Notes: generated from the letters alone by a model not told the origin. Numbered from the stretch's first letter, positions 1 through 10,217 are shown. The stretch is 64,000 bases of DNA from Opitutia bacterium (GCA_016187945.1 JACPIT010000010.1:62001-126000); one strand, 5' to 3'. A program made the numbers and translations.

Positions 1-3000
1 AGTCGCCGGCGTCGGCGTTGGACGCGCTGGCAATCGTGTAGGAGTCGCCGGTCGCGCCGGAGATGTCGCTGCCGTTGTGTTTCCACTGATAGCTGAGCGC
101 GGTGGCGCTGACGGCTTTGACCTTCAACGTGACGCTGGCGCCGGCGGTGACCGTCTGCGATTGCGGTGCGGCGACGATGAGCGGCGAGTTGGAGAACGTC
201 AGGACGATGTCGGTGGTCTGCGCGGAACCGACGTTGTTGGTGACGGTGAGGCGATACGTGCCCGCGAGATCGCTTGTGACGGCGCCGAGGTTGAGGAACG
301 GGCCGACGGCGCCGAGGACGGGCTGGCCGTCGTGCGTCCAGGCGTAAGTCGCGCCGTTGCCGCCGAAGGCACCGGCGAAGAGCTGGACGTTTTGTCCGCC
401 GTAGATGGTGCGGCTGGTGGATTGGCCGACGATGACCGGAGTGACGTTCGCGATCGCGACGCGCTTGTAGCCGACAGGGCGGACGTCGCTCGGAGCGGCG
501 ACCGGGCCGAGGAGGTGCAGCCAGCCGCGGCCGGCGACGAGCTTCGTGCCTCTTGCGAGCGGATCGCGAATCTGGACGCCGGGCGACCACGCGGTGTCGA
601 GCGAGCCGTCGGTGGCGAAACGGATGATGCCGGCGGCGGCGTTGCCGTTGGCCGTGTCGAAGCGGCCGGCGAGGTAGATGCGGCCGGAGTCGTCGAGACC
701 GAGGGCGTTGGCGAAGGCGGAGAGGCCGAGCGGGGCGTTGTTGGCGAGCGCGACGTCGGGGACGTTGGCGTCGACGGTGCCGGCGGCGGTGAGGCGCGCG
801 ACGTTGCGGGCGGTGCCGCCGATGTTGAGCGTGCCGGCGACCCAGGCGCTGCCGTCGGGGAGGACACGGAAGACGATGTTCGCGCCGCCGAAGCTCGTGA
901 TCGTCGCTTGCACGTAGGAATTCACGACCGGGTCGAAATAGGAGGTCGAGAACCCGGCGGAGCTGGGCGCGTCGGCGATCGGCGTCGGTGTGTAGTTCGG
1001 ATCAAGCGTGCCGTTGGAACGCAGTTTGTAGACCGTCATCTTGCCGTCGCGTCCGCCGAGCAGCACGAAGATCGAGCCGTCGCCGGCGACCTGCACGTCG
1101 GAGATCGTGGCGGTTTCGAAGACCGGGAAGTTGCTCGCGTCGCGTGTGGCGCTGACGAGTCCGCTGAGATCGGGCGCGAAGCTCGGATCGTAGGAACCGT
1201 CGGCGTTGTAGCGGCGCACCCAGTCGCTCGTGCCGAAGTAGGAGTATTGCGTGACGTCGAGCGTCGAGCGCCACGCGATCACGCCGCCGTCGGGCAGCGC
1301 GGCGTAGTTGTATCGCGTCGGATCGTCGGGGAAATGCCAGTTGCCGCGCGCGGAGCCGTCGGCGTTGTAGCGGACGAACGTCGGATCGGAGGAGCCGGCG
1401 CCGGTTTGTTGCTCGCCAAAATCGACGCGCACCACGCCGAACGAGCGGTCGGGCCACTGGAAGACGTAGGCGTAGGGATTCTGCAGGAGGACGCCGGGGT
1501 TGTGGAACGCGGTGGAGTCGCCCGCGAGCAGGCCGGTGGCGCCGAAGAGCGCGGTGCCGGGCTGGCGGAGATCGCCGAAATGATCGAACGTGCCCGCGGC
1601 GAGCACGCGACCGTCGTTGAGCAGGATCGCCGTGTCGGGCACGACCGTGCTGCCGAACCCGCCGGTGTTGAAGCCGTCGAGCGGTGCGCCGGATGAGGTG
1701 AGCGCCAGGATGTTGCCCGGGGTGTTGTTATCGAGGTCGGGCACGTAGAGATTGCCGGAGGTCGCACTGCGGCAAATCCAGAAGAGTTGACGATTGTTGT
1801 AGCCGGTGCCGTTGGTCGGCCAGGCGCCGTCGAGCGTGCCGTCGGCATTGAAGCGCAGGAGGCGCTCGACGGTGACGAGGAACTTGTCGTTCGCGTCGAT
1901 CACGGCGTAGCGCGCATAGGCGCCGGACGAGCCGTCGACGGGGGTTTCGCTGCGCAGCGGCCGCGCGAAGGCGTCGTCGAACGTGCCGTCGGTGTTGAAG
2001 CGCACGGCAAGGATCGGGTTGCTGCTCGTGTTGCCGCGGGCGGTGTAGCCGAAACGGCCGACGATGACGGCGCGGCCGTCGCTCTGGAAGATCACGGCGC
2101 GGGCAACGGTGCCGTTGGACCAACCGGCCGGGAGTTGCGCGGAGTCGCCCATGCTGTCGAGCACGCCGCTCGAATTCACGCGCGCGATGGCGCGGCGGGC
2201 CGTGCCGTTCACGGCGCTGAAGTTGCCGACGACGTAGACGTTGCCGGCGGCGTCGGTGACGGGCGGGCAGAAGATCGTGCCGCCGTTCGTGAGCACGACG
2301 GGCGTGAAGGAGTTGTCGGAGCTGCCGTCGGTGTTGAGGCGGTAGATCGTCGGCTGCGCGACGTCGATGCTGCCGGCGGGGAGCAGCGCGTTGCCGTTGA
2401 CGAGATCGGAGGCGGAGACGAGGAGCTTGCCGTCCGCTTGGCGATGGATGAAGCGGATCGAACGGCTGAAGCGCGGCGCGGTGTAGGTGTCGTCCCACGA
2501 GCCGTCGGCGTTCACGCGGACGACGGTCGCGCCTTCGCCGTAGGCGTGGTTGACGGCGACGAGGAGCTTGCCGTCGGGCTGGAAGGCGACGAACAGCGGC
2601 GAACCGAGCCGCTCGTCCCACACGAACGTCGGATCGATCGCGCCGGTCGCTTCGTCGAGGCGGAAGAGGCTGCCGACGCGGATGCCGGCGACGACGTCCT
2701 GCGCGCGGCTCACCACGTTCCACGTCATGAAGAGGCGGCCGTTGCCGTCGGAGAAGACGCGGCTCGGCGAATACATGTTCGCCTCGGTGTCGTCCCAGAA
2801 CGCCGGCGCGGCGCCGACGGTGGAAACGGAGAGTTGCGCGTCGGAGCTGACGACGGTGCCGTAGGTGTTGGTGACTTCGACGCGGTAGCTGCCGGCGTCG
2901 TTCGCGGGGACGGCGTTGAACGCGAGGGTGGTCGACGTGGCGCCGTTCAGGGGGGTGTTGTTCTTGAACCACTGATAGGAAATCGGCCCCGAGCCGCTCG

Positions 3001-6000
3001 CAGCGACGCCGAACGTGAACGCCGTGCCTGCGGCCGCGACGCCGCCCGTGGGCTGCTGCGTGATGCTGGGCGGGCCGTTCACGACGAGGACGGTGACGTT
3101 GTTCGTCGCCGTGCCGCCGGTGGCGCGGCCGGTGGCGACAACGGTGTAGGTGCCGGCTTGGCCGTTGGTGAGATTGGCGAGGTCGAGCGTGGCGGAGGAC
3201 GCGCCAGCGATCGCGGTGCCGTTGTAGAACCACTGGTAATTCAGCTCCTCGCTCGTCGCGAACGGCGCACCGAGACTGAGATTGCGGCCGATCTGGCCGA
3301 CGAACGTCAGCGGCGTGCTGGCGACCGGGGCCGGACGCGCGAGCGGCTTGTTGGCGCGGTAGATGCCGCCGCCACCGCCGACATAGTAGAGGCGGTTGTT
3401 GAACTGCGTCGGCGCGCCGACGGGGAATTCCGACGACGGGAGTTCGGTGCGGACCCAGCCGTCGCTGTCGGGCTCGAAGGTGTAGACGAGGCTCGCACGC
3501 GATTCGTCGTTCGAGCGCTGGACGTGGGCGACGAACGGCGCGCCGAGGCGCGCGGCGCCGACGAGCGTGCCGAGGTTGCCGGCGATGCTTTCCCAACCCT
3601 GACTCGGGTTGGCGGAGAACGTGCGGAGCACGCGGCCGCTGGTGAGAAAATAATAGAACTGGCCCTGATCGAACACGATCGCGCGCACCGCGGTGGAGCT
3701 CAGTCCGGGCTGCTGGTCGATCACCCAGCGCGTCCAAGTGACGGTGTCGGTCGAGAAATAGATCGCCCCCTCGGTGTAGTTGTTTGTGGGAACGTTCACG
3801 CCGAACAAACCGACGACGTAGTAGCCGCCGCCGTAGGCGAGCGAGGCGACGCCGCCACCGTTCGGGAGAGCACGGCGCGTCCAGGCAGAGCCGTCCGACG
3901 AGGTGAGCACGACGCCGTTCGAGGCGCCGGCGAGGAGCAGGCCATTGAGCGAGGCAAGGCGGTTGATCGAGCCGATGGTGAGCGCGGAGTCGTTCGAGAT
4001 GCGCGTCTCCCAGGTCGCGCCGTCGCTCGAAGCGACGATCGTCCCGACGGCGCCGCCAGCGTAGAGCACGCCGCCGTGGACCGCGAGCGTGGTGAGATTG
4101 TTGGTCGTCGAGGTCGGGCGCGCGGTGAACGTGTTGCCGTCGGCCGACTCGTAGACCATGCCGCCCGTGCCGGCGACGTAGAGTTTATTTTGGAAAACCA
4201 CGGCGTCGTTCAGGTTCACGTTGCGCGCGAACTGCGTGGCGTTGCCGTCGAGCCGCGTGAAGCTGCCGTTCGTGGCGAAGCGATACAGGGCGCCCTGCGG
4301 ACCGGGCAGATAGGTGAAACCGTCCGGTGCGGCGACGGCGTCGGCGAAGGAGATGCCGTTCTCCGGGTTCGACGCGAAAGTCCAATTCACTCCGTCGGAC
4401 GACGTGCCGGTGCGGGCGCCGGAGACGACGAAGGTGTTGTTCGTGAAGGTGGAGCCGGCGAAGAAATCCGTCGAGACGCCGATGGGGACTTCGGCCCACG
4501 ACACGCCGTTATTCGTCGAGTAGGCGACGCGGCCGCTGTTGCCGACGACGATCCACTTCCCCGCCCCGAAGGTCGCGGTGCGATAGAAGTTGGAAGTCGC
4601 ACCGGTGAAGGCGAGCGTCCAACCCGTCCCGTTCGTGCTCGTGAAAATCGCCGAGCGCGTCCCGCCGTTCACGACGGTGGTGCCGGTGGCAACGAAGAGG
4701 CCGTTCGCGTAGTCGAGGCCGAAGATCGAGAGCGTGGCCGAAGCCGACGCGATGCGGTTGCCGCGTTTCCAAGTCAGGCCGAGGTCGGAGGAACTCCAGA
4801 TGTAGCCGCTGGCCGTGATCGAGACGAAGCGCGTGCCGTCCCAGACCATGCCGAACTGCCCGCCCTCGTTGTCGGGCGCGCTGCCGCGCCAGGTCGTGTG
4901 CACGAGTTTCCACGTCGCGCCGTGATCGGCGGAGCGCCAGATCTGCGTGTTACCCTCGGCGACGAGCACGCCGGCGCCGTTGCTCGCGATCGAGAAAAGA
5001 TCCTGCGAATTCGGGAGCTGCATGAAGGTCCAGTTCACGCCGTCGGCCGAGCGCCCGATCGTGCCGTTGATGCCGGTGACGACGTGATGCGTGCCGGAAT
5101 AGGCGTATTTCGAGAGCGGACCGGAAACAGGATTGGGGTTGAGCCGGGTCCAGCCGAGATCGGCCGAATAGCCGGCCTCGACGAGCGCACGGGCAAAAAA
5201 TTCGCGCGACGTGCCGAGCATGACGCCGCCGAGCGACGCGTCGGCGATCGCCAGCGGATCGAAGCGGCCGTTCGTCATCGCGGGCAGCGAGCCGCGGAGC
5301 GACCAGCCGGACGTGAACGTCGGGGCGAGCGAGACGTGCAGGTTGCCTTCGTTGAGTTCGACGTAGTCGGTCGCGGCTTTTTCCAACTCGGAGAGGTGCT
5401 GGCGGAATTCGGCCTCGTCGGAGAAATCCTGCTCGGTCTGGAGCATGAACATGCGATCGACTCCCGGCGCGCGCGAGCGGACGGCCGCCGAGGCGCGGCG
5501 GTAGAGCGTGACGAAATCGATCAGCGCCTGCTTCGCCGCCTGGCGATTCTCGAGCGGACCGGCCTTGAGCAGATCGGGATTTTCTTCGAGCGCCTGGCGG
5601 AGCGTAAGCACGTCCCCCTGCGCGAGCTTCATGAGGCGCGTGTAGTCGGCGTTGAAATTCTGGCCGAGGCCGGCGTTGACGAGCATCTCGAACGCGCGCA
5701 GGCCCGCCTGGATCACGAGGAGGTCGGCGCGATCGAGCGTCACCGAATGCGAAGCGCCGATCTCGGTCGGCGTCAGCGTGAGCACGAAGGCGTCGTCGGT
5801 CACCGCCGCGAAATCGGCGCGGACCGCGGCCGCCGTCGGCAGCACGGCGTCGCGCCAGAACGGTCGGGTGGATTCGAGATTATAGGCGTTCGGGAGCACG
5901 AGACGGTCGTCGGCGTCGTGCGCGATGTCGGTGTTCCAGTTGTAGACGTCGCGTCCGGTGATCGACACGCCGAGGCCGTTGAGCACGGCGTTGGCGGGAG

Positions 6001-6226
6001 CGTCGCCGATCATCGCGAACCAGCGCGTGAGGCCCGAGAGCGCCGCGGCGGTTTGGTTCGTCGAATCGGCCGTGCGGGCCTGCTGGAACTTGGCGCGCGC
6101 GGTGGCGAGATCGTGGGCGGCCAGTGCGGCGCGACCTTCGGCGATGCGATCGTCGACCGGAGCGGCTCGAAGGACGAGCGAGCTAACAACTAGAATCAGC
6201 GACGAGAAGACCAGTTTGGCTTTCAT
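1..6226 (-). CDS. Giant secreted repeat protein (BNR-like, Ig-like and delta-60 repeats), 3' end outside window
   Basis: At least 2075 codons are open from the ATG at 6226 to the left edge, so the C-terminus is missing. A signal peptide (about residues 1-22) is followed by a short TPR-like helical region, then BNR/sialidase-like blades with S-x-D-x-G-x-T/N-W motifs (about 350-960). Two Ig-like domains follow (about 975-1130, 'NDAGSYRVEV'). A long stretch of delta-60 type repeats comes next (about 1130-1910, 'QPDGKLLVA', 'RLNTDGSSDNSF'), then more Ig-like domains with 'NADAGD' at the edge. Such proteins are exported and probably surface-bound or extracellular; a binding or matrix role is inference. 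The start overlaps the stop of the upstream gene by ATGA, so translation is probably coupled. The frame was spot-checked at five places and stays open. Confidence 0.85.
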   Translation of the reverse strand, partial: MKAKLVFSSLILVVSSLVLRAAPVDDRIAEGRAALAAHDLATARAKFQQARTADSTNQTAAALSGLTRWFAMIGDAPANAVLNGLGVSITGRDVYNWNTDIAHDADDRLVLPNAYNLESTRPFWRDAVLPTAAAVRADFAAVTDDAFVLTLTPTEIGASHSVTLDRADLLVIQAGLRAFEMLVNAGLGQNFNADYTRLMKLAQGDVLTLRQALEENPDLLKAGPLENRQAAKQALIDFVTLYRRASAAVRSRAPGVDRMFMLQTEQDFSDEAEFRQHLSELEKAATDYVELNEGNLHVSLAPTFTSGWSLRGSLPAMTNGRFDPLAIADASLGGVMLGTSREFFARALVEAGYSADLGWTRLNPNPVSGPLSKYAYSGTHHVVTGINGTIGRSADGVNWTFMQLPNSQDLFSIASNGAGVLVAEGNTQIWRSADHGATWKLVHTTWRGSAPDNEGGQFGMVWDGTRFVSITASGYIWSSSDLGLTWKRGNRIASASATLSIFGLDYANGLFVATGTTVVNGGTRSAIFTSTNGTGWTLAFTGATSNFYRTATFGAGKWIVVGNSGRVAYSTNNGVSWAEVPIGVSTDFFAGSTFTNNTFVVSGARTGTSSDGVNWTFASNPENGISFADAVAAPDGFTYLPGPQGALYRFATNGSFTRLDGNATQFARNVNLNDAVVFQNKLYVAGTGGMVYESADGNTFTARPTSTTNNLTTLAVHGGVLYAGGAVGTIVASSDGATWETRISNDSALTIGSINRLASLNGLLLAGASNGVVLTSSDGSAWTRRALPNGGGVASLAYGGGYYVVGLFGVNVPTNNYTEGAIYFSTDTVTWTRWVIDQQPGLSSTAVRAIVFDQGQFYYFLTSGRVLRTFSANPSQGWESIAGNLGTLVGAARLGAPFVAHVQRSNDESRASLVYTFEPDSDGWVRTELPSSEFPVGAPTQFNNRLYYVGGGGGIYRANKPLARPAPVASTPLTFVGQIGRNLSLGAPFATSEELNYQWFYNGTAIAGASSATLDLANLTNGQAGTYTVVATGRATGGTATNNVTVLVVNGPPSITQQPTGGVAAAGTAFTFGVAASGSGPISYQWFKNNTPLNGATSTTLAFNAVPANDAGSYRVEVTNTYGTVVSSDAQLSVSTVGAAPAFWDDTEANMYSPSRVFSDGNGRLFMTWNVVSRAQDVVAGIRVGSLFRLDEATGAIDPTFVWDERLGSPLFVAFQPDGKLLVAVNHAYGEGATVVRVNADGSWDDTYTAPRFSRSIRFIHRQADGKLLVSASDLVNGNALLPAGSIDVAQPTIYRLNTDGSSDNSFTPVVLTNGGTIFCPPVTDAAGNVYVVGNFSAVNGTARRAIARVNSSGVLDSMGDSAQLPAGWSNGTVARAVIFQSDGRAVIVGRFGYTARGNTSSNPILAVRFNTDGTFDDAFARPLRSETPVDGSSGAYARYAVIDANDKFLVTVERLLRFNADGTLDGAWPTNGTGYNNRQLFWICRSATSGNLYVPDLDNNTPGNILALTSSGAPLDGFNTGGFGSTVVPDTAILLNDGRVLAAGTFDHFGDLRQPGTALFGATGLLAGDSTAFHNPGVLLQNPYAYVFQWPDRSFGVVRVDFGEQQTGAGSSDPTFVRYNADGSARGNWHFPDDPTRYNYAALPDGGVIAWRSTLDVTQYSYFGTSDWVRRYNADGSYDPSFAPDLSGLVSATRDASNFPVFETATISDVQVAGDGSIFVLLGGRDGKMTVYKLRSNGTLDPNYTPTPIADAPSSAGFSTSYFDPVVNSYVQATITSFGGANIVFRVLPDGSAWVAGTLNIGGTARNVARLTAAGTVDANVPDVALANNAPLGLSAFANALGLDDSGRIYLAGRFDTANGNAAAGIIRFATDGSLDTAWSPGVQIRDPLARGTKLVAGRGWLHLLGPVAAPSDVRPVGYKRVAIANVTPVIVGQSTSRTIYGGQNVQLFAGAFGGNGATYAWTHDGQPVLGAVGPFLNLGAVTSDLAGTYRLTVTNNVGSAQTTDIVLTFSNSPLIVAAPQSQTVTAGASVTLKVKAVSATALSYQWKHNGSDISGATGDSYTIASASNADAGD

Positions 6227-6816
6227 GGTGCAGCGCCGGAGCGGGATGAGGTTGAGTCGAGGAGAGGGGAAATTTGGAAACTGCCGGCCTGCGGGCCGCG
6301 CAGCGGGAGCACGACGCGGTGCGGCTCGCCGCCCGCCAGCACGGCACGCGGCAACACGAGTTCGCGCGCGGTGGTGAGTTCGGCGTCCGCCGCGGCGATG
6401 CGCGGCTCGTCGCCGGGGCGCAGGATCACAAGATCGTGGATGACGACACCGCCGGCGCCGCCCATTTTCTGGAACGCCTCGGCAAGTTGGTCGACGACGC
6501 TCGGCCACGCGATCGCGTTTTCGATCCGCAGTTCGACCCCGCTGAGCAGCGGTCGCGCTTTCCACGCCACGCGGAAGACACCGTGCTTGCCGTAGTCGAG
6601 GCGCACGTGCGCGACTTGGAGGCGCGCGATGCGCTGGCCGCTCTCGCGATCGAAGAAACCGTAGACGAGGTTGTCGGGGCCGTTGCTTTGGCCGATTTCG
6701 ACGTAGAACGTCTCGGCCGGCTTCACGGTGTCGGCGCTCGCGGAGGACGCCGCGCCGCACAGCAGGATGAAGCAAAGCGCAACCATGCGACGAGCGCTGG
6801 GGCGAAGGGATGACAT
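6223..6816 (-). CDS. Secreted protein of unknown function
   Basis: A 197-residue protein. The ATG at 6816 is chosen because it places a standard signal peptide first: an Arg-rich start, a hydrophobic core 'MVALCFILLCG' and an Ala/Ser cleavage region near residue 28. The mature part is predicted to be mostly beta-strand, with no motif I recognise; it contains 'VEIGQSNGPDNLVYGFF' and a C-terminal Ser-rich tail. It is the first gene of a two-gene unit with the giant repeat protein, whose ATG overlaps this stop by four bases. The pairing suggests a shared role in export or assembly, which is inference only. A much longer open frame continues upstream across the asparagine synthetase gene on the other strand, but that is antisense shadow. 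Confidence 0.75.
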   Translation of the reverse strand: MSSLRPSARRMVALCFILLCGAASSASADTVKPAETFYVEIGQSNGPDNLVYGFFDRESGQRIARLQVAHVRLDYGKHGVFRVAWKARPLLSGVELRIENAIAWPSVVDQLAEAFQKMGGAGGVVIHDLVILRPGDEPRIAAADAELTTARELVLPRAVLAGGEPHRVVLPLRGPQAGSFQISPLLDSTSSRSGAAP

Positions 6817-7143
6817 ACGGGGATTGTTGTCGTGTGCGACGGGATGAAATCGCGCCTCGGGCCAGGAGGGGGTATGCGCAATCGCGGAGCCGTCGTGTGC
6901 GGAGCGAGAGTGTGTGTGCGTTAAATCGTCCTCCTGATAACGCGCCGGCGCGAGGCGAAATTTCAGGATAGTTTCCCAAGGTCGTTTCCAATTTGCCCTT
7001 CTACACCGCACCCGGCCGGGCGTTGTCCGACTCGCGCCGACATCGCCAGGACCGCCTTCACCACTCGGCCCGCCGATCGTCCCTGTCGGAGCGCGCCGTG
7101 GAATTGGTTTGAGCCGCTCCGCCGGTTTGGTGTGCTCACAAAA
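6817..7143. other. Divergent intergenic region, no gene seen
   Basis: This 327-bp stretch separates the minus-strand giant-protein unit from the plus-strand AsnB/GT4 pair and must hold promoters for both. I see no convincing -35/-10 pair, riboswitch or long palindrome in it. Confidence 0.4.
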
Positions 7144-9042
7144 ATGTGCGGCATCGCCGGAGTCATCAGCCCTGAACTGGACGTTCGACGCCGCGAGGAC
7201 TCGGTTCGGCGCATGGTCGCGCGCCAGCGTCCCCGCGGTCCGGACGACGACGGCTATGTCGCCGACGGACCGGCGACGCTCGGAATGTGCCGGCTCGCGA
7301 TCTTCGACCCCGCGCACGGTCACCAGCCGATGACGAGCGCCGACGGGCGGTTTCATCTGATCTTCAACGGGGCGATCTACAACTTCCGCGAGCTTCGCCG
7401 CCGGCTCGCCGGCCTCGGCGCGGTCTTCCACACCGAGTGCGACACGGAAGTGCTGCTGGCCGCCTACGCGGCATGGGGCGACGAGTGCGTGCAACAGCTC
7501 CGCGGCATGTTCGCGTTCGCCGTGTGGGATCGCACGACGCAACGCCTCTTCGCGGCGCGCGACTCGCTCGGCATCAAACCGCTCTACTACGCGCAGCGCG
7601 CGGACGACGTCTTCGTGTTCGCGTCGGAGCTGAACGCGCTGCTCGCGAGCGGACTCGTCGCGCGCGAGATCGATCCGGTCGCCGTCGGCGATTTTCTCGC
7701 GTGGTTCGCCGTGCCCGCGCCGCGCACGATCTACCGCGGCATCGCGAATCTCCCGCCGGGCCACTCGCTCTCCGTCGACTGTGAAGGCCGCTGTCGCGTC
7801 CAGAAATGGTGGCGGCTGCCCGCGGCCAGCCACGGCGTCGCGCCGCGCAAGGATTACCCGACCTTCATCCGCGAACTGCGCGCGCAACTCGAGGACACCA
7901 TCCGCGCGCACCGTCTCGCCGACGTGCCCGTCGGCGCGTTTTTGTCCGGCGGACTCGACTCGACCGCGGTCGTCGCGCTCATGGCGCGCACCGGCGCGAG
8001 TCACCTGAAGACTTTTTCGCTGATCTTCAACGAAGCCGACTACTCCGAAGCGGAGCAGGCCCGCCTCGCCGCGAACGCGATCGGCGTCGAGCACCACGAG
8101 GAGATTCTCACCGGCGAACGCATCGCCGCGGACATGCCGCGCATCCTCGCGCAATTCGACCAACCGACCGGCGACGGCATCAACACCTACTACATCAGCC
8201 AGGCCGCGCGCGCCGGCGGCGTGAAGGTCGCGCTCTCCGGCCTCGGCGGCGACGAGATCTTCGGCGGTTACCCGTCGTTCACCGACATGCCGCGGCTCGC
8301 GCGCTGGATTCCCGCGTGGCGGCAGGTGCCCGGGCGGCTCCGCTTGCACGTCGTGAACATCCTGCGCCGGCGCAGCGCGCGCTCGCGCAAGCTCGCAGAC
8401 TTCCTCAACTCCGCGCGCGATCTGCACGAGCTGTGTTCGCTGCGCCGCCGCGTCCTTTCGGAATCCGCCCGCATGGAACTGCTCGCGCCCGAAGCCCGCC
8501 GGCTCGCCGCGCGCCAGGGCTCCACGCATCCGATGCTGGACGATTTCGTGTTCGAGCTCCTCGGCGCCGATCCGATCCAGATCGTCAGCGCGTGGGAGAT
8601 GCGCACCTACATGTCCGACGTGCTGCTGCGCGACAGCGACGTGTTCAGCATGGCGAACTCGCTCGAGCTGCGCGTGCCGTTCGTCGATCGCGCGCTGGTC
8701 GAATGGTGGTGGAACCAGCCGCGCGAGTTCCGGTTCGATCCGGCGCGTCCGAAATCGGCGCTCGCCGACGCCGTCGCCGATTGCGTGCCCGAGGAAATCC
8801 GCTCGCGCCGCAAGCGCGGCTTCACCCTGCCCTTCCCGCTCTGGATGCGCCGCGAGCTGCGGCCGTTTCTCGCCGAGACGTTTTCCGACACCTCGCTCGC
8901 GCGCTGCCCGTGGCTCGACACGGCGGCCTCGCAGCGCGAGTGGCTCCAATTCGACCGCGGCGGCGACGACCACAACTGGGGCCGCGTGTGGACGCTCGCG
9001 ATCCTCATCGCCTTCGCCAACCGCCCGGAGGAACGCGCATGA
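7144..9042 (+). CDS. asnB: Asparagine synthetase (glutamine-hydrolysing) family protein
   Basis: A 632-residue amidotransferase. The ATG at 7144 is chosen over one four codons upstream because it gives 'MCGIAG', which leaves the catalytic Cys2 at the N-terminus after Met removal. The N-terminal class-II glutaminase domain (about 1-200) carries the RGPDD and 'FNGAIYNF' motifs. The C-terminal ATP-pyrophosphatase domain has the P-loop SGGLDS at residues 268-273. Family members make asparagine from aspartate and glutamine, but those beside glycosyltransferases often amidate sugars or peptides in surface polysaccharide pathways. The next gene, a GT4 enzyme, starts inside this stop codon (ATGA), which favours the second role. 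Family certain, substrate not. Confidence 0.9.
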   Translation: MCGIAGVISPELDVRRREDSVRRMVARQRPRGPDDDGYVADGPATLGMCRLAIFDPAHGHQPMTSADGRFHLIFNGAIYNFRELRRRLAGLGAVFHTECDTEVLLAAYAAWGDECVQQLRGMFAFAVWDRTTQRLFAARDSLGIKPLYYAQRADDVFVFASELNALLASGLVAREIDPVAVGDFLAWFAVPAPRTIYRGIANLPPGHSLSVDCEGRCRVQKWWRLPAASHGVAPRKDYPTFIRELRAQLEDTIRAHRLADVPVGAFLSGGLDSTAVVALMARTGASHLKTFSLIFNEADYSEAEQARLAANAIGVEHHEEILTGERIAADMPRILAQFDQPTGDGINTYYISQAARAGGVKVALSGLGGDEIFGGYPSFTDMPRLARWIPAWRQVPGRLRLHVVNILRRRSARSRKLADFLNSARDLHELCSLRRRVLSESARMELLAPEARRLAARQGSTHPMLDDFVFELLGADPIQIVSAWEMRTYMSDVLLRDSDVFSMANSLELRVPFVDRALVEWWWNQPREFRFDPARPKSALADAVADCVPEEIRSRRKRGFTLPFPLWMRRELRPFLAETFSDTSLARCPWLDTAASQREWLQFDRGGDDHNWGRVWTLAILIAFANRPEERA

Positions 9043-10136
9043 AGACGCTTCTGATCTGCCCCGACCTCTTCAACGCCGAGGGCGGCATCGCGCGCATCAT
9101 GCGGCTCTACCTGCGCGCGCTGTGCGAACAAGCCGGGCCCGGCGGCGAAGTCGGCTGCGTCGCGCAACTCGACAGCGGCGACACCTCCGCGCGACTCAAA
9201 ATGCTGCTCGGCGAGCACCACGCGCGCATCGACAACTGCGAACGCAGCCGCGTGGGTTTCCTGTTCATCGTGCTGCTGCGCGGCTTCGGGGCGCACCGCA
9301 TCGTGTGCGGCCATCTCCACCAGCTCATCATCGCGCGCCTCGCGAAGATGCTCAACCCGCGGCTCGACTACTACCTCGTCGCCCACGGCATCGAAGTGTG
9401 GCGCCCCTACACGTTGCTCGAACGCGCGGCGCTGCGCGGGACGCGGCGGATTTTCTGCGTCAGCGAATACACGCGCCGCCAGATGCTGCGTTTCGACAGT
9501 TCGCTCGCCCCCGGGCAACTCGTGGTGCTGCCGAACACGTTCGATCCCGTCTTCAAGGCCGGCAGTGTCCCGCCGCCATCCCCCGGCCGGCATCCGCGCA
9601 TCCTCGTCGTCTCGCGTCTCGTCAACTCCGACCCCTACAAGGGCGTCGATCTGATGATCGAGGCGATGCCGGCCATCCTCCGCCAATTTCCCACCGCGCA
9701 ACTCCGCGTCGTCGGCGGCGGCGACGCCCGCGCTTCGCTCGAGGCGCTGGCGCGCGAGCGGTCGCTGGGCGACGCCGTGCGGTTCCTCGGCCTCGTGGAC
9801 GACGCCGTGCTGCGCGACGAGTATCAGAGCTGCGATCTCTTCGCGTTGCCGAGCCGGAAGGAGGGCTTCGGCCTCGTTTATCTCGAAGCCATGAGCTACG
9901 GCAAACCCTGTGTCGCCGCGCGCGCCGGCGGCGCCCCGGAGGTCGTCGACGATCACGTCGGGGCGCTGGTCGAATACGGCAACGTCGAACAAATCGCGCT
10001 CGCGGTCGCCGACCTCGTGCGCCACCCGCGCAACGCCAAAGCGATCGCCGCGCGCGTGGTGCAGTTCAGCTACGCGAATTTCTCGGCGAAACTCGCGGCA
10101 CTGCTGGAAGCGGGCGGCGACGCCGACGAAAAGTAG
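9039..10136 (+). CDS. GT4-family glycosyltransferase
   Basis: A 365-residue GT-B fold enzyme. The N-terminal acceptor domain begins 'LLICPDLFNAEGGIARI', a glycine-rich acceptor loop. The C-terminal nucleotide-sugar domain begins near residue 185 ('ILVVSRLVN') and holds the E-x7-E signature (E275 and E283 in 'EGFGLVYLE') that binds the donor sugar. The ATG overlaps the asnB stop (ATGA), and a GGAGGA ribosome site lies about six bases upstream inside asnB, so the two are co-translated. The protein is cytoplasmic and retaining by family; donor and acceptor cannot be read from sequence. The stop codon is the first part of a 24-nt palindrome arm (10133-10193). Confidence 0.9.
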   Translation: MKTLLICPDLFNAEGGIARIMRLYLRALCEQAGPGGEVGCVAQLDSGDTSARLKMLLGEHHARIDNCERSRVGFLFIVLLRGFGAHRIVCGHLHQLIIARLAKMLNPRLDYYLVAHGIEVWRPYTLLERAALRGTRRIFCVSEYTRRQMLRFDSSLAPGQLVVLPNTFDPVFKAGSVPPPSPGRHPRILVVSRLVNSDPYKGVDLMIEAMPAILRQFPTAQLRVVGGGDARASLEALARERSLGDAVRFLGLVDDAVLRDEYQSCDLFALPSRKEGFGLVYLEAMSYGKPCVAARAGGAPEVVDDHVGALVEYGNVEQIALAVADLVRHPRNAKAIAARVVQFSYANFSAKLAALLEAGGDADEK

Positions 10137-10193
10137 CGCGGTGCTTCGGCCCGCGCCGGAGGATTTTCAGCGCGGGCTGAAGCACCGCGCTAC
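10133..10193. repeat. REP-like palindrome with GTAG head
   Basis: Arms at 10133-10156 and 10170-10193 are reverse complements at 23 of 24 positions, around a 13-nt loop. The unit starts GTAG and ends CTAC and includes the stop codon of the glycosyltransferase. No T-tract follows, so it is not a typical intrinsic terminator. Confidence 0.8.
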
Positions 10194-10217
10194 CTCAAGC
10201 CCACGCGCGCGTGAACG

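Noticed and set aside
1787-6193. 1468-codon open frame on plus
   Set aside because: It is antisense to the giant secreted protein and is Arg/Glu/Val-rich with no motifs, as expected from a high-GC antisense frame. The minus frame has a signal peptide and recognisable repeats.
6223-8973. 916-codon minus frame spanning the asparagine synthetase gene
   Set aside because: Only its last 197 codons (from 6816) look real; the rest mirrors asnB on plus.
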